Source of the DNA: an uncultured Eubacteriales bacterium
GTDB taxonomy: Bacteria > Bacillota > Clostridia > Oscillospirales > Acutalibacteraceae
Length of the DNA stretch: 64,000 bases
NCBI GenBank assembly: GCA_910577755.1
Contig: CAJTNL010000002.1
Coordinates: forward strand, 1 to 64,000
Direction of reading: 5' to 3'
The notes below the pieces were generated by a model. The model saw nothing but the letters and a program-made list of their open reading frames with translations, searched no databases and was not told where the DNA came from. Below are positions 18,589 to 27,437 of the stretch, piece after piece; position 1 is the stretch's first letter, and every line of letters begins with the position of its first letter. Made by a program: the position numbers and the translations under genes.

Positions 18589-19053
18589 ATGACTTACGTA
18601 TTAATTGCTTTGCCACTTATTGCTATTATTGCTTCCGTATTTTTTGCTATCAGAGCTGTTAAAAAGGGAAAGAAAACCAAAACAGCTTTCAAATCTCAAG
18701 TTATTGCATTTGCTGCAGTTGCAGTTTTAACATTTGCAGTCCCTTTTGTAGCTTCAGCTACAACGCAAGAAGCACCGCAAGCTGCTACAACTGCAGCAGC
18801 TGCTGATACAGCTGCTGATACACAGGACAGAAACTTTTCTAACGGTATGGGTCTGCTAGCTGCAGGTTTCGTAACAGCAATTTCTGGTATTGGCGGCGGT
18901 ATTGCTGTTGCTGCTGCTGCTCCAGCTGCTATTGGTGCTACATCTGAAGACCCAAAAGTATTCGGTAAAGCTTTGATCTTCGTTGCTCTTGGTGAGGGTA
19001 TTGCGCTTTACGGTTTGCTTATTTCTATCTTGATCTTGAACAAAGTCGTTTGA
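18589..19053 (+). CDS. ntpK: V-type ATPase subunit K (c-ring proteolipid) with N-terminal extension
   Basis: 154 residues. The C-terminal part (about 84-154) is a standard two-helix c-subunit hairpin. Its ion-binding Glu136 sits in F-V-A-L-G-E-G-I-A-L-Y-G. Residues 1-57 form another helix, a Lys-rich loop and a second hydrophobic stretch ending F-V-A-S-A, a possible signal-peptidase site. An Ala/Thr-rich linker follows. The first half carries no carboxylate, so there is one ion site per chain. Helix 1 of the hairpin lacks the Gln used in known Na+ sites, which favours H+ coupling (inference). TGGAGG precedes the ATG. Confidence 0.93.
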   Translation: MTYVLIALPLIAIIASVFFAIRAVKKGKKTKTAFKSQVIAFAAVAVLTFAVPFVASATTQEAPQAATTAAAADTAADTQDRNFSNGMGLLAAGFVTAISGIGGGIAVAAAAPAAIGATSEDPKVFGKALIFVALGEGIALYGLLISILILNKVV

Positions 19054-19078
19054 TTTTTTAGAAAGCAGGTGGTATCAC

Positions 19079-19390
19079 ATGCGCTTTCATCTTGTTAGCG
19101 ATAATGAGGACACCCTGGTTGGTATGCGCTTGGCAGGTGTTGACGGTATTTTAGTTAAAGAACCTGTTAGTGCGCAAAAGGCTATAATTGAGGCTATGAA
19201 TAATACAACCGATAATGCTGTTGTTTTATTAACAGAAGGCGTGGTTGCTATGTGTTCAGAGTTAGTTTATGACCTTAAACTAAACCGCAAGCGTCCGCTT
19301 ATTGTGGAAATTCCTGAAAGGGGCGGCAATGGTCGCGCCAATGATTCGATTACCCGTTATGTCCGCGAGGCTATCGGGATTAAGATTTAG
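19079..19390 (+). CDS. ntpG: V-type ATPase subunit F
   Basis: 103 residues, alpha/beta. Subunit F (called NtpG in Enterococcus) binds the central rotor shaft. Family features are the N-terminal beta-strand R-F-H-L-V-S-D-N-E-D-T-L-V-G and the late V-E-I-P-E-R-G-G motif (usually I-P). It lies between K and E, whereas many clostridial operons place F after C. Confidence 0.9.
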   Translation: MRFHLVSDNEDTLVGMRLAGVDGILVKEPVSAQKAIIEAMNNTTDNAVVLLTEGVVAMCSELVYDLKLNRKRPLIVEIPERGGNGRANDSITRYVREAIGIKI

Positions 19391-19437
19391 TTTCTATTTT
19401 ACAGCTTGGCCGCTATTGCGGCGGAACGGGGGGTAAT

Positions 19438-20034
19438 ATGGCTTCAAATGTCGAGAAATTGAGCAAATTCAACTCTGCCATTAATCACTATGCTGAATCA
19501 CAACGTGAGAAGATTTTAAAAGATATTGCGGACTTTCAAGAAAGAGAGCTGAAAGAAACAGCTGAGCATGCTAAAATTGAGTCTGATCGTCTTTTAGTAA
19601 AAGAATTGGCGGAAATGCGTGATCGCATTATACGCGAAATGTCTCACCGTGAGATGGATTCACGCAGAGAATTGCTAGCTAAGCGCCAAGAGATTTCAAA
19701 TAAAGTATTTGAACGGGCTGAAAAAGCTTTGGTAGAGTATACAAAAAAAGCAGAGTACGCTTCTTTAATGGAACGTTATGCTGCTAACATTGCTAAACTG
19801 CTGACAGAGCCAGGTACTGTAGTATACGTAAAGTCCGGCGATGAAAAGTTTAAAGAGCAAATTGAAAAAGCTTTTGGCAGTGCAGTAACTATTACAATAG
19901 ATAAAAAAATTAAAATTGGTGGGCTTCGCGCTGAAAATGTAGCAATGCGTTTGGTAGCGGACGAAACACTTGATTCCATTCTGGCAAGTAAACGTGGATG
20001 GTTTGAAGAAAATTCGGGAATGGCTGTGGTCTGA
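19438..20034 (+). CDS. ntpE: V-type ATPase subunit E (peripheral stalk)
   Basis: 198 residues. A long charged N-terminal helix (to about 110) is followed by a globular C-terminal domain, the layout of the E subunit that forms the stator with the small coiled-coil subunit. The start follows a G6 run (GGGGGG) 5 nt upstream. It ends 35 bp before subunit A. Confidence 0.88.
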   Translation: MASNVEKLSKFNSAINHYAESQREKILKDIADFQERELKETAEHAKIESDRLLVKELAEMRDRIIREMSHREMDSRRELLAKRQEISNKVFERAEKALVEYTKKAEYASLMERYAANIAKLLTEPGTVVYVKSGDEKFKEQIEKAFGSAVTITIDKKIKIGGLRAENVAMRLVADETLDSILASKRGWFEENSGMAVV

Positions 20035-20069
20035 GCCGGAAATACCCATTTATAATGGAGATGAAATTG

Positions 20070-21833
20070 ATGGAAAATCAGAATGTTATATACGGCATAA
20101 ATGGACCGGTTGTTACCGTAAAAAATGCTCGCAGCTTTTCTATGATGGAAATGGTATATGTCGGACATGAGCGTCTCGTTGGTGAGATTATCGGTATCAA
20201 TGACAAATTTACCACAATCCAAGTTTATGAAGAGACTACCGGGTTAACACTCGGAGAGCCAATCTACGGTACTGGCAGTCCAATGAATGTTACATTAGGT
20301 CCTGGTATTATGAGCAATATTTTCGACGGTATTGAAAGACCGCTGAAAGAAATTGCAAAAGAAAGCGGTACGTTTATTGCCCGCGGTAGCACCGCTTCTG
20401 CCTTGGACCAAGAAAAGTTATGGGATGTTACCTTGAAAGTAAAAGTAGGCGATGTTATTGAAAGCGGTAAAGTTTATGCTGAAGTGCCTGAAACACTTTC
20501 AGTTATGCATAAATGTATGCTGACGCCTTTGATTAAAAAAGCTACTGTTACAAAGGTACAACCAAATGGAAAGTACAAAGTAAATGATACGGTTGTTGAG
20601 GTAGAAGATGAGACTGGTCAAAAACACGAACTGTCTCTTTGCCAAAAATGGCCCATCAGAAATGCACGTCCTGTGGCAAAGCGTACTACTTCAACTGTAC
20701 CGCTAATTACAGGACAAAGAATTATGGATGCGCTGTATCCAATTACTAAAGGTGGTACTGCGTGTATTCCGGGCGCTTTCGGTTCTGGTAAAACAATGAC
20801 GCAGCATCAACTTGCAAAATGGTGTGATGCTGACATCATCATCTATGTTGGTTGCGGTGAGCGCGGTAATGAGATGACTCAGGTATTAGAGGAGTTTTCT
20901 GAGTTGATTGACCCTAGAACAAATAGACTGCTGACCGACCGTACTGTGTTGATTGCAAACACGTCAAATATGCCTGTTGCAGCTCGTGAAGCCTCGATGT
21001 ATACGGGTATTACTCTTGCTGAATACTATCGTGATATGGGGTATGATGTGGCTATGATGGCTGACTCTACATCACGCTGGGCAGAGGCTCTACGTGAAAT
21101 TTCTGGCCGTTTGGAAGAGATGCCGGCTGAAGAAGGATTCCCGGCATACTTGCCATCTCGGCTTGCAGAGTTCTATGAGCGTGCAGGTTATGTACACAAT
21201 ATAAATGGTACAGAAGGATCTATTTCAGTTATTGGGGCTGTTTCTCCGGCTGGCGGTGATTTTTCTGAACCTGTTACGCAAAACACCATGCGCTTTACCC
21301 GTTGCTTTTGGGCTTTGGATAAATCATTGGCTTATTCGAGACATTTTCCAGCTATTGATTGGATGGCTAGCTACACCGAATATTTAAATGATTTAGAGGC
21401 TTGGTATATTCAGGAACTTGGTGAAGAATTTTTAGAATATCGTAATGTGATTAACAATCTTCTTCAGGAAGAAAATAAATTGATGGAGATTGTAAAATTG
21501 GTTGGCGCCGACGTATTACCGGACGATCAAAAGCTGGTAATTCAGATTGCTCGTGTTATTAGAATTGGATTTTTACAGCAAAATGCTTTCCATCAGGAAG
21601 ATACTTATGTGCCAATTATTAAACAACGCGAGATGATGAAGGTCATTGTTCATCTGTATAATAAAAGTAAACAAATTGTTGCAGCAAATGTTCCTTTGGA
21701 TGATGTGCTTGCAACCGGTTTGTATGAGGATGTTATTAAGATGAAATATGAAGTTCCCAATGATAAGCTTGAAATGTTTGATGATATTATCAGCAATATT
21801 GATCGTACAATTGCGAGTGTTTTAAACGCATAG
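20070..21833 (+). CDS. ntpA: V-type ATPase catalytic subunit A
   Basis: 587 residues from this start. The catalytic P-loop P-G-A-F-G-S-G-K-T-M-T-Q is near residue 235, preceded by the large A-specific insert. Later motifs include P-A-E-E-G-F-P-A-Y-L and G-A-V-S-P-A-G-G-D-F-S-E-P-V-T. I chose the ATG at 20070, 9 nt after TGGAG; the in-frame ATG at 20055 lies just before that site. Alternates with B in the A3B3 head. Confidence 0.97.
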   Translation: MENQNVIYGINGPVVTVKNARSFSMMEMVYVGHERLVGEIIGINDKFTTIQVYEETTGLTLGEPIYGTGSPMNVTLGPGIMSNIFDGIERPLKEIAKESGTFIARGSTASALDQEKLWDVTLKVKVGDVIESGKVYAEVPETLSVMHKCMLTPLIKKATVTKVQPNGKYKVNDTVVEVEDETGQKHELSLCQKWPIRNARPVAKRTTSTVPLITGQRIMDALYPITKGGTACIPGAFGSGKTMTQHQLAKWCDADIIIYVGCGERGNEMTQVLEEFSELIDPRTNRLLTDRTVLIANTSNMPVAAREASMYTGITLAEYYRDMGYDVAMMADSTSRWAEALREISGRLEEMPAEEGFPAYLPSRLAEFYERAGYVHNINGTEGSISVIGAVSPAGGDFSEPVTQNTMRFTRCFWALDKSLAYSRHFPAIDWMASYTEYLNDLEAWYIQELGEEFLEYRNVINNLLQEENKLMEIVKLVGADVLPDDQKLVIQIARVIRIGFLQQNAFHQEDTYVPIIKQREMMKVIVHLYNKSKQIVAANVPLDDVLATGLYEDVIKMKYEVPNDKLEMFDDIISNIDRTIASVLNA

Positions 21834-21849
21834 TTTGACGCCGATAAGG

Positions 21850-21882
21850 TTCTTATCATTTCCCGTGCGAAGATGATAAGAA
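21850..21882 (+). promoter_or_regulatory. Intra-operon hairpin between subunits A and B
   Basis: TTCTTATCAT (21850-21859) pairs perfectly with ATGATAAGAA (21873-21882) around a 13-nt loop. No U-run follows, so it is unlikely to terminate. It may mark an RNA-processing or stability boundary. Confidence 0.55.
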
Positions 21883-21922
21883 TCACTCTAGTTTATGGTC
21901 GCACGGAGAAGGCGGTTATAAT

Positions 21923-23311
21923 ATGATTCTTGATTATATTGGCGTAAAAGAAGTTAACGGCTCTCTAATCGTTATCGATAATGTTGAAAATGCTTTCTAT
22001 GAGGAAACGGTTGACATTCGCCTCGATGATGGTTCTATGCGTCAAGGTAGAATTGTGCAAATGGAGGGCAAACGAGTTGTTATTCAGGTTTTTGAGGGCT
22101 CGCGCGAGATTTCATTAGACAACACTCGCACAAGACTACGTGGTCGTGCAATGGAGATGCCGCTTTCGCCAGAAATGCTGGGACGTGTTTTTAACGGTGC
22201 TGGAGATCCCATTGATGGACTTGGTGATATTTATCCTGAGCAAAGAATGAATATTAATGGCTCACCAATAAATCCAGTATCTCGTGTATATCCAAGAAAC
22301 TACATTCATACTGGTATTTCTTCTATTGACACTCTTATGACTTTAATTCGCGGTCAAAAATTACCTATTTTTTCTGGTTCAGGTATGCAACACAATGAGT
22401 TGGCTGTACAAATCGTTCGTCAAGCGAATATTACCGATGCAGAGGGTGAAGGTAAATTTGCTATTGTGTTTGCGGCAATGGGAGTGAAAAATGACGTTGC
22501 AGATTACTTCCGCCGTTCTTTTGACGAGTCTGGAGTATTGCAAAATGTTGTTATGTTCCTCAATTTGGCTGATGATCCGATTATCGAGAGAACGCTTACA
22601 CCGAGATGTGCACTGACGACAGCGGAATATTTGGCATTTGAAAAAGATATGCATGTGCTGGTTATTATGACAGATATGACAGCTTATGCGGAGGCATTGC
22701 GTGAATTTAGTTCTTCTAAAGGTGAGATTCCGGGTAGAAAAGGTTATCCAGGATACCTGTATTCCGATCTTGCTTCTTTATATGAGCGTGCGGGTATGGT
22801 ACATGGCAAAAAAGGTACGATTACGCAATTGCCTATTTTAACGATGCCTAACGACGACGTTACTCATCCAGTGCCTGACCTTACCGGTTATATTACTGAA
22901 GGACAAATTTCTTTGGATCGTTCTTTGGACGGTAATGGCATTTATCCTCCTGTAGGCGTATTGCCCTCTCTATCCCGCTTAATGAAAGATGGTATTGGTA
23001 AAGAATATACCAGGGAGGATCATACAGCTCTTGCCGATCAATTATTTGCAGCCTATGCAAAAACAATGGAAGCTCGTTCTTTAGCATCTGTTATTGGAGA
23101 AGAAGAATTGGCAACCTCAGATAAAAGATATATCCAATTCGGTAAATTATTTGAGTCTCGTTTTATTACACAGGGATTTAATGAAAATCGTTCTATTGAA
23201 CAGAGCCTCGATTTAGGTTGGGAATTACTTTCTACTTTACCTCGCGTTGAATTAGACCGTGTAAAAGAAGAGCTTTTGGATAAATATTATGTTGAAGGTC
23301 TTTGTAAATAA
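21923..23311 (+). CDS. ntpB: V-type ATPase subunit B
   Basis: 462 residues, non-catalytic nucleotide-binding subunit. It resembles A but its P-loop is replaced by [12 protein letters not shown], as expected for B. Other family blocks are [15 protein letters not shown] and [12 protein letters not shown]. An ATG follows GGAGAAGGCGG. Confidence 0.97.
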   Translation: MILDYIGVKEVNGSLIVIDNVENAFYEETVDIRLDDGSMRQGRIVQMEGKRVVIQVFEGSREISLDNTRTRLRGRAMEMPLSPEMLGRVFNGAGDPIDGLGDIYPEQRMNINGSPINPVSRVYPRNYIHTGISSIDTLMTLIRGQKLPIFSGSGMQHNELAVQIVRQANITDAEGEGKFAIVFAAMGVKNDVADYFRRSFDESGVLQNVVMFLNLADDPIIERTLTPRCALTTAEYLAFEKDMHVLVIMTDMTAYAEALREFSSSKGEIPGRKGYPGYLYSDLASLYERAGMVHGKKGTITQLPILTMPNDDVTHPVPDLTGYITEGQISLDRSLDGNGIYPPVGVLPSLSRLMKDGIGKEYTREDHTALADQLFAAYAKTMEARSLASVIGEEELATSDKRYIQFGKLFESRFITQGFNENRSIEQSLDLGWELLSTLPRVELDRVKEELLDKYYVEGLCK

Positions 23312-23350
23312 GCATAGAATTTTCGACTATAATTAATGAGGTGAGTTATA

Positions 23351-23989
23351 TTGAGTAATCAAATTGTACCAACCAAAAGCCAGTTGCTGGCTACTAAAAA
23401 ATCTTTGAAGCTTTCCCAAAAAGGTTTTGAGATTCTGGATCGTAAACGTAATGTGCTTGTACGAGAAATTATGTCTTTACTAACACAAGCTGCAGATGTT
23501 CAGGCTAGAATTGATACTACCTACGAAGCGGCTTATGAAGCATTGGAGCATGCTAATGTGACTTTAGGTAATACGAGCGAGCTTGCAAGTACAGTAGCAT
23601 TTGATAATAATTTAAATGTTGCGTATAGAAGTGTCATGGGTGTTGAGCTTCCGATGGTTGCCCTTGAAGATTCAGAGATTTCTGGAGTTCCTTTTGGTTT
23701 ACAGTCAAGTAATGCTCCTCTTGACGATGCTCTCATTAAATTTACAGAGGTTAAGAAATTAACTGCGGAATTAGCTGAAATAGAGAATAGTGTGTTCAGA
23801 TTGTCTATTGCCATTAAACAGACAACAAGACGTGCAAATGCCTTGAAAAATATTATGATTCCACGTTTTAAGGCCGAAGTGAAGTTTATTACAGAAGCAT
23901 TAGAAGAAAAGGACAGAGAAGAATTCTCACGAATGAAGTTAATAAAAAGAAAAAAAGTTAGAGACGCACTCGCTGAAGAGAGCGCATAA
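23351..23989 (+). CDS. ntpD: V-type ATPase subunit D (central shaft)
   Basis: 212 residues, long N- and C-terminal helices that form the rotor coiled coil. The start P-T-K-S-Q-L-L-A-T-K-K-S-L-K-L-S and the C-terminal R-R-A-N-A-L-K-N-I-M-I-P-R motif are diagnostic. It uses a TTG behind GAGGTGAG. Last gene of the operon, closed by a terminator. Confidence 0.95.
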   Translation: MSNQIVPTKSQLLATKKSLKLSQKGFEILDRKRNVLVREIMSLLTQAADVQARIDTTYEAAYEALEHANVTLGNTSELASTVAFDNNLNVAYRSVMGVELPMVALEDSEISGVPFGLQSSNAPLDDALIKFTEVKKLTAELAEIENSVFRLSIAIKQTTRRANALKNIMIPRFKAEVKFITEALEEKDREEFSRMKLIKRKKVRDALAEESA

Positions 23990-23998
23990 CATTTTTGA

Positions 23999-24029
23999 CA
24001 GGGAGAGTATGTTCTCCCTGTTTTTTATT
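23999..24029 (+). terminator. Terminator of the V-ATPase operon
   Basis: CAGGGAGA, 6-nt loop, TCTCCCTG, then TTTTTTATT. Confidence 0.93.
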
Positions 24030-24099
24030 GTCAAATGAGGTATATTGTTGGTATAAATATGACAGGAAAAAACTGTTAAAACCTGTTTTTAAAGTTTTC

Positions 24100-24128
24100 T
24101 TGTAAATTAGGTGTAAAAAAGTTATAAT
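24100..24128 (+). promoter_or_regulatory. Promoter for alkD
   Basis: TTGTAA, 17-bp spacer, TATAAT, 25 bp before the ATG. Confidence 0.7.
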
Positions 24129-24153
24129 AAAGAAAAAGGGGGAGGCGATTACC

Positions 24154-24888
24154 ATGGATTTTTCTAAAGAGCATTGGACAGAACATGATTATGTTGTGTT
24201 TGCAAAGTATTTGCACAGCATTGCAGAAGAGGGTTATCGTGAATTTAATGAGAATATGATCCCTTGTGATTATCCAATGATTGGTATTCGTATTCCACAA
24301 CTACGTGAATTAGCAAAAAAGATTGTAAAAGGAGGCTGGAAATCCTACTTGCAGTCGGCAAAGGATACAAGTCATGAGGAAGTGATGCTACAAGGTATGA
24401 TTATTGCTATGGTAAGCAGCAAGCTTGAGTTTTCCAATATACTAAAATATATTACGTATTATGTACCTAAAATGAATAGCTGGGCTTTAGTAGATACCTT
24501 TTGTGGTGATTTAAAATCAGTTGCGCAACATCAGGAAGAAGCTTTTTTTTGCATTGTACATTATCTAAAATCAAAAGAGGAATATCAGGTTCGGTTTGGC
24601 GTAGTTATGCTGATGTACTACTATCTGGATGAAATGCATATTCAAACTGTCTTTCAATTATTTGACTCTGCAAAACATACGGGATATTATGTAAAAATGG
24701 CTTTAGCTTGGGCAATATCAGTAGCTTTTGTGAAAATGCAGGAGAAAACTTTTTCATATTTACAGCAAAATCAATTAGAGGAATGGACTTATCAAAAAGC
24801 TCTGCAAAAAATTTTGGAATCCAACCGTGTAGATGTACTGACGAAAGAGCGGATACGTACAATTAAGAAGCAGAGAAAACATGAGTGA
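24154..24888 (+). CDS. DNA alkylation repair protein (AlkD family)
   Basis: 244 residues of HEAT-like helical repeats. AlkD glycosylases flip and excise bulky cationic N3/N7-alkylated bases without base intercalation. Family features are the early I-G-I-R-I-P-Q-L-R-E-L-A-K-K segment, W-A-L-V-D-T-F-C-G-D with the catalytic Asp region, and Y-V-K-M-A-L-A-W-A-I-S. GGGGGAGG precedes the ATG. It overlaps the next gene by 8 bp. Confidence 0.88.
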   Translation: MDFSKEHWTEHDYVVFAKYLHSIAEEGYREFNENMIPCDYPMIGIRIPQLRELAKKIVKGGWKSYLQSAKDTSHEEVMLQGMIIAMVSSKLEFSNILKYITYYVPKMNSWALVDTFCGDLKSVAQHQEEAFFCIVHYLKSKEEYQVRFGVVMLMYYYLDEMHIQTVFQLFDSAKHTGYYVKMALAWAISVAFVKMQEKTFSYLQQNQLEEWTYQKALQKILESNRVDVLTKERIRTIKKQRKHE

Positions 24889-25558
24889 AAAAATACATTT
24901 TCATTTAATTCGCTGTAATAGAAAAAGTATTGCACTGCATATAAAAAATGCAGGAGAAGTAGTAGTACGGGCGCCGTATTTTGTGCCGAAATCACAAATA
25001 GCAGCATTTGTACAGTCGCATGCTAGTTGGGTATGTGAGAAGCGTACAGAACTAATGCGGCAATGGAAAAATAAAAGAGATTTTTCTATCACAGAAAGTG
25101 ATCAGCTAACAGTATTAGGCAAGCAATATCCTGTTGTATATGGTGAAAGGGCTTGTTTTAATGGTACAATATTTATTATACCAGAAGGTTCGTTTGAGCA
25201 AATTAAGTCTGAGATAATTGAGGAGTATAAGCGCATTGCAAAAAAAGTGATATTGGAGCGGACAATTCATTTTAGTGAAATAACGGGATTGAAAGCAGAA
25301 GCAGTGAAAATTGGAAACGCTAAAACAAGATGGGGTTCTTGTTCAGGAAAAAATATACTTCATTTCACTTGGAAACTGATTTTTGCTGATTTATATGCAG
25401 TAGATTATGTAGTACTGCATGAATTGGCGCATATCAAAGAACACAATCATTCCAAACGATTTTGGAGTATTGTGGCAGACTATATGCCGGATTACAAAGC
25501 ACGTAAACAACATTTATTACAGGTTCAAAAAAAAATTGCGGAAGAAAATTGGGATTAA
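24881..25558 (+). CDS. YgjP-like zinc metallopeptidase domain protein (M48-related)
   Basis: 225 residues, soluble. The zinc motif H-E-L-A-H-I-K-E-H-N-H-S-K-R-F-W is near residue 180, preceded by T-R-W-G-S-C-S. This is the YgjP/WLM type DUF45 pattern. E. coli YgjP is poorly characterised, and related proteins sit near restriction or repair genes. The overlap with alkD suggests co-expression. Substrate unknown. Confidence 0.85.
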   Translation: MSEKIHFHLIRCNRKSIALHIKNAGEVVVRAPYFVPKSQIAAFVQSHASWVCEKRTELMRQWKNKRDFSITESDQLTVLGKQYPVVYGERACFNGTIFIIPEGSFEQIKSEIIEEYKRIAKKVILERTIHFSEITGLKAEAVKIGNAKTRWGSCSGKNILHFTWKLIFADLYAVDYVVLHELAHIKEHNHSKRFWSIVADYMPDYKARKQHLLQVQKKIAEENWD

Positions 25559-25731
25559 TTTTTATGTCAAAGGGTACATGTATAAAGTTATGCTAAAGGT
25601 TGTCTATGTTGATAAAAATAACAGGAGATAGAATCATATATTTTTACTTAAAAGGTATAAAATTTAGATTTACAGATAAATCTTATTAAACCCTAGATAA
25701 AGGAATATAAATGCAAATCACGGCTTTTTCC

Positions 25732-25759
25732 TTGCAATTTGTTGTTTTTGTGCTATAAT
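25732..25759 (+). promoter_or_regulatory. Promoter for the corA leader and corA
   Basis: TTGCAA (25732-25737), 16-bp spacer, TATAAT (25754-25759). Transcription from here would give a roughly 120-nt leader that contains the small ORF at 25797. Confidence 0.75.
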
Positions 25760-25774
25760 AAATGAAAGATAAAA

Positions 25775-25873
25775 CTCAGTTTTTGGAGGTGGCATTGTGA
25801 AACCTGATCCTGCAACAACACATATTATTTTGCAGCGCAATGCCTTTATTGCCTTGTGCTGACACTGACTGAG
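25775..25873 (+). promoter_or_regulatory. Possible RNA switch in the corA leader
   Basis: CTCAGT (25775-25780), just upstream of the leader ORF's SD site, is exactly complementary to ACTGAG (25868-25873), which overlaps corA's own GAGGAG site. Pairing would hide the corA ribosome site, while a ribosome on the leader ORF would disrupt it. Inference from base pairing only. Confidence 0.4.
25797..25862 (+). CDS. Putative 21-residue leader peptide upstream of corA, beginning M-K-P-D-P
   Basis: GTG start with an excellent GGAGGTG 5 nt upstream, better placed than the site of corA itself. The peptide begins M-K-P-D-P-A-T-T and ends A-F-I-A-L-C before TGA. It is in the same frame as corA but separated from it by three in-frame stops, and CorA has a complete N terminus of its own, so this is not a lost 5' end. 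The enterobacterial MgtL leader of the Mg2+ transporter gene mgtA starts M-E-P-D-P, where alternating proline and acidic residues make low-Mg2+ ribosomes fall off. The analogy is mine; expression is not shown. Confidence 0.6.
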   Translation: MKPDPATTHIILQRNAFIALC

Positions 25874-25886
25874 GAGTTGAGTACGG

Positions 25887-26810
25887 TTGCTGTCCTATTT
25901 CAAATCTATCAATGGAAAAGTTACACAGGTTGAAACATGCGAGCCAGGCTGTTGGATTCGCTGTATAGCGCCAACCAATGATGAGATCAATAATTTGATT
26001 GAAGAATTTAACATTGAGCCAGAGTTTTTTCGTGCCGCAATGGACGAAGAGGAATCTTCGCATATTGATATTGAGGACGAAAGTACGTTGCTAATTATTG
26101 ATATTCCTGTTTTGGAACGTCCTCATGAAAAAATCACATATACTACAACGCCGTTAGGCATTATTATTATACAGTCTCATGTTATTACTGTGTCCACAAA
26201 AGAAAGCCCGATTTTATCTGAAATAGCTGACGGAGCTGTGAAAGATATTCAGACTAATTTAAAAACACGATTTATACTAAATATTTTGTTGCGTATAGCA
26301 ACTAGATATTTGCAATATTTGAAACAGATTGATAAAATTTTTAACCAATTGGAAAAAAAGCTGCGTAAATCCATGAAAAATAATGAGTTAATTAAACTAT
26401 TGGATATTGAAAAATCTTTGGTTTATTTCTCATCTTCACTGAAGGCTAATGAAATTACCATTGAAAAGATTATGCGCGGACGTGTCATCAAAATGTATGA
26501 GGAAGACCAGGATTTGATTGAAGATGTTTTGGTTGAGGTACGTCAGGCAATTGATATGTCTAGTATTTATTTGAATATTTTGTCTGGCACTATGGATGCG
26601 TTTTCATCTATTATTTCCAATAACCTGAATATTGTAATGAAAGTGCTGGCTTCTTTGACTTTATTAAGCTCAATTCCCACCGTTATTTCAGGTATTTATG
26701 GCATGAATGTGCAGAATGTGCCGCTTCCTTTTTTTTGGTTTCCTATCACATTATCAATTGTTTGTATGATTGCAGCATTTGTGATTCTCAAAAAGAAAGA
26801 TATGTTGTAA
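25887..26810 (+). CDS. corA: CorA family magnesium/divalent-cation transporter
   Basis: 307 residues. A long soluble N-terminal domain is followed by two C-terminal membrane helices. The signature Y-G-M-N lies after the first helix (I-S-G-I-Y-G-M-N-V-Q-N-V-P-L-P). CorA pentamers import Mg2+ and can also carry Co2+ or Ni2+. It starts at a TTG, 10 nt after GAGGAG, and 24 bp after the leader-peptide stop. It is followed at once by a terminator, so it forms its own unit. Confidence 0.92.
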   Translation: MLSYFKSINGKVTQVETCEPGCWIRCIAPTNDEINNLIEEFNIEPEFFRAAMDEEESSHIDIEDESTLLIIDIPVLERPHEKITYTTTPLGIIIIQSHVITVSTKESPILSEIADGAVKDIQTNLKTRFILNILLRIATRYLQYLKQIDKIFNQLEKKLRKSMKNNELIKLLDIEKSLVYFSSSLKANEITIEKIMRGRVIKMYEEDQDLIEDVLVEVRQAIDMSSIYLNILSGTMDAFSSIISNNLNIVMKVLASLTLLSSIPTVISGIYGMNVQNVPLPFFWFPITLSIVCMIAAFVILKKKDML

Positions 26811-26811
26811 T

Positions 26812-26832
26812 GAGCCATAAGGCTCTTTTTTT
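26812..26832 (+). terminator. Terminator after corA
   Basis: GAGCC, ATAA loop, GGCTC, then a T7 run. Confidence 0.85.
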
Positions 26833-26977
26833 ATTTTTTACTCTTTTTGTTTAGATTGATACTACAAAATGAAAAAGTTGCGTTAAAATTTTCTATGATA
26901 CGGGTATACTTCTATAGGTTACTAGTTCAATCTGCTTTTGACAAATTTAGGTTTCATATTAAAAGAATCCATTTATA

Positions 26978-27437
26978 TATGTTGTTTACATGTGAGGTCA
27001 GTAATTTGTAATTTTATAGTCGAGACTTCATCAAGTGTAATTTGTGAAAACTTCCAATTTTTTAATGGTATAATGAGACATCATATATTGTAATGCCTCA
27101 TATTTTTCTTGTAAATCCTTTATAATATTCACATTTCCATGTCCAATAATACTTGGAAATTGAAAGGAGTACCATAGCATGTAACAGATGTGAGTAGTTT
27201 ATGGTTGGTATCCATCTCAAAAACGATGTGAGCTTGTTTTTTATAAATCTATTTTCTTGCTTTCGTTTGCTAATGAAAATATGGAATTCTCTGATTATCT
27301 TTTATGGTAAAATCAAAATTTAGCGGAACGATATATACACTGTAGCCTTCTTAAAATCCCAGTTCGCAGCAGTCGCATGAATGAATCATATTGTTAATTG
27401 CGTTATCATCTGTTATTTCTCTGTCATTTCGTCTCAT
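26978..27437 (-). pseudogene. Decayed NimA-like / pyridoxamine-phosphate-oxidase-fold flavoprotein gene
   Basis: Translation from the ATG at 27437 gives M-R-R-N-D-R-E-I-T-D, then C-D-C-C-E-L-G-F, a stop, Y-I-V-P-L-N-F-D-F and I-P-Y-F-H before another stop. Shifting frame recovers F-E-M-D-T-N-H-K-L-L-T, then E-A-L-Q-Y-M-M-S-H-Y-T and a C-terminal T-C-K-Q-H. These blocks in this order are those of the NimA/PPOX-related family (FMN-binding, about 155 residues; some members reduce 5-nitroimidazoles). At least three stops and two frameshifts make it non-functional. Confidence 0.8.

Noticed and set aside
25797..25886. The corA leader ORF being simply the broken 5' end of corA
   Set aside because: It is in the same frame but separated by three stops, and CorA from 25887 already has a full N terminus with its own ribosome site.
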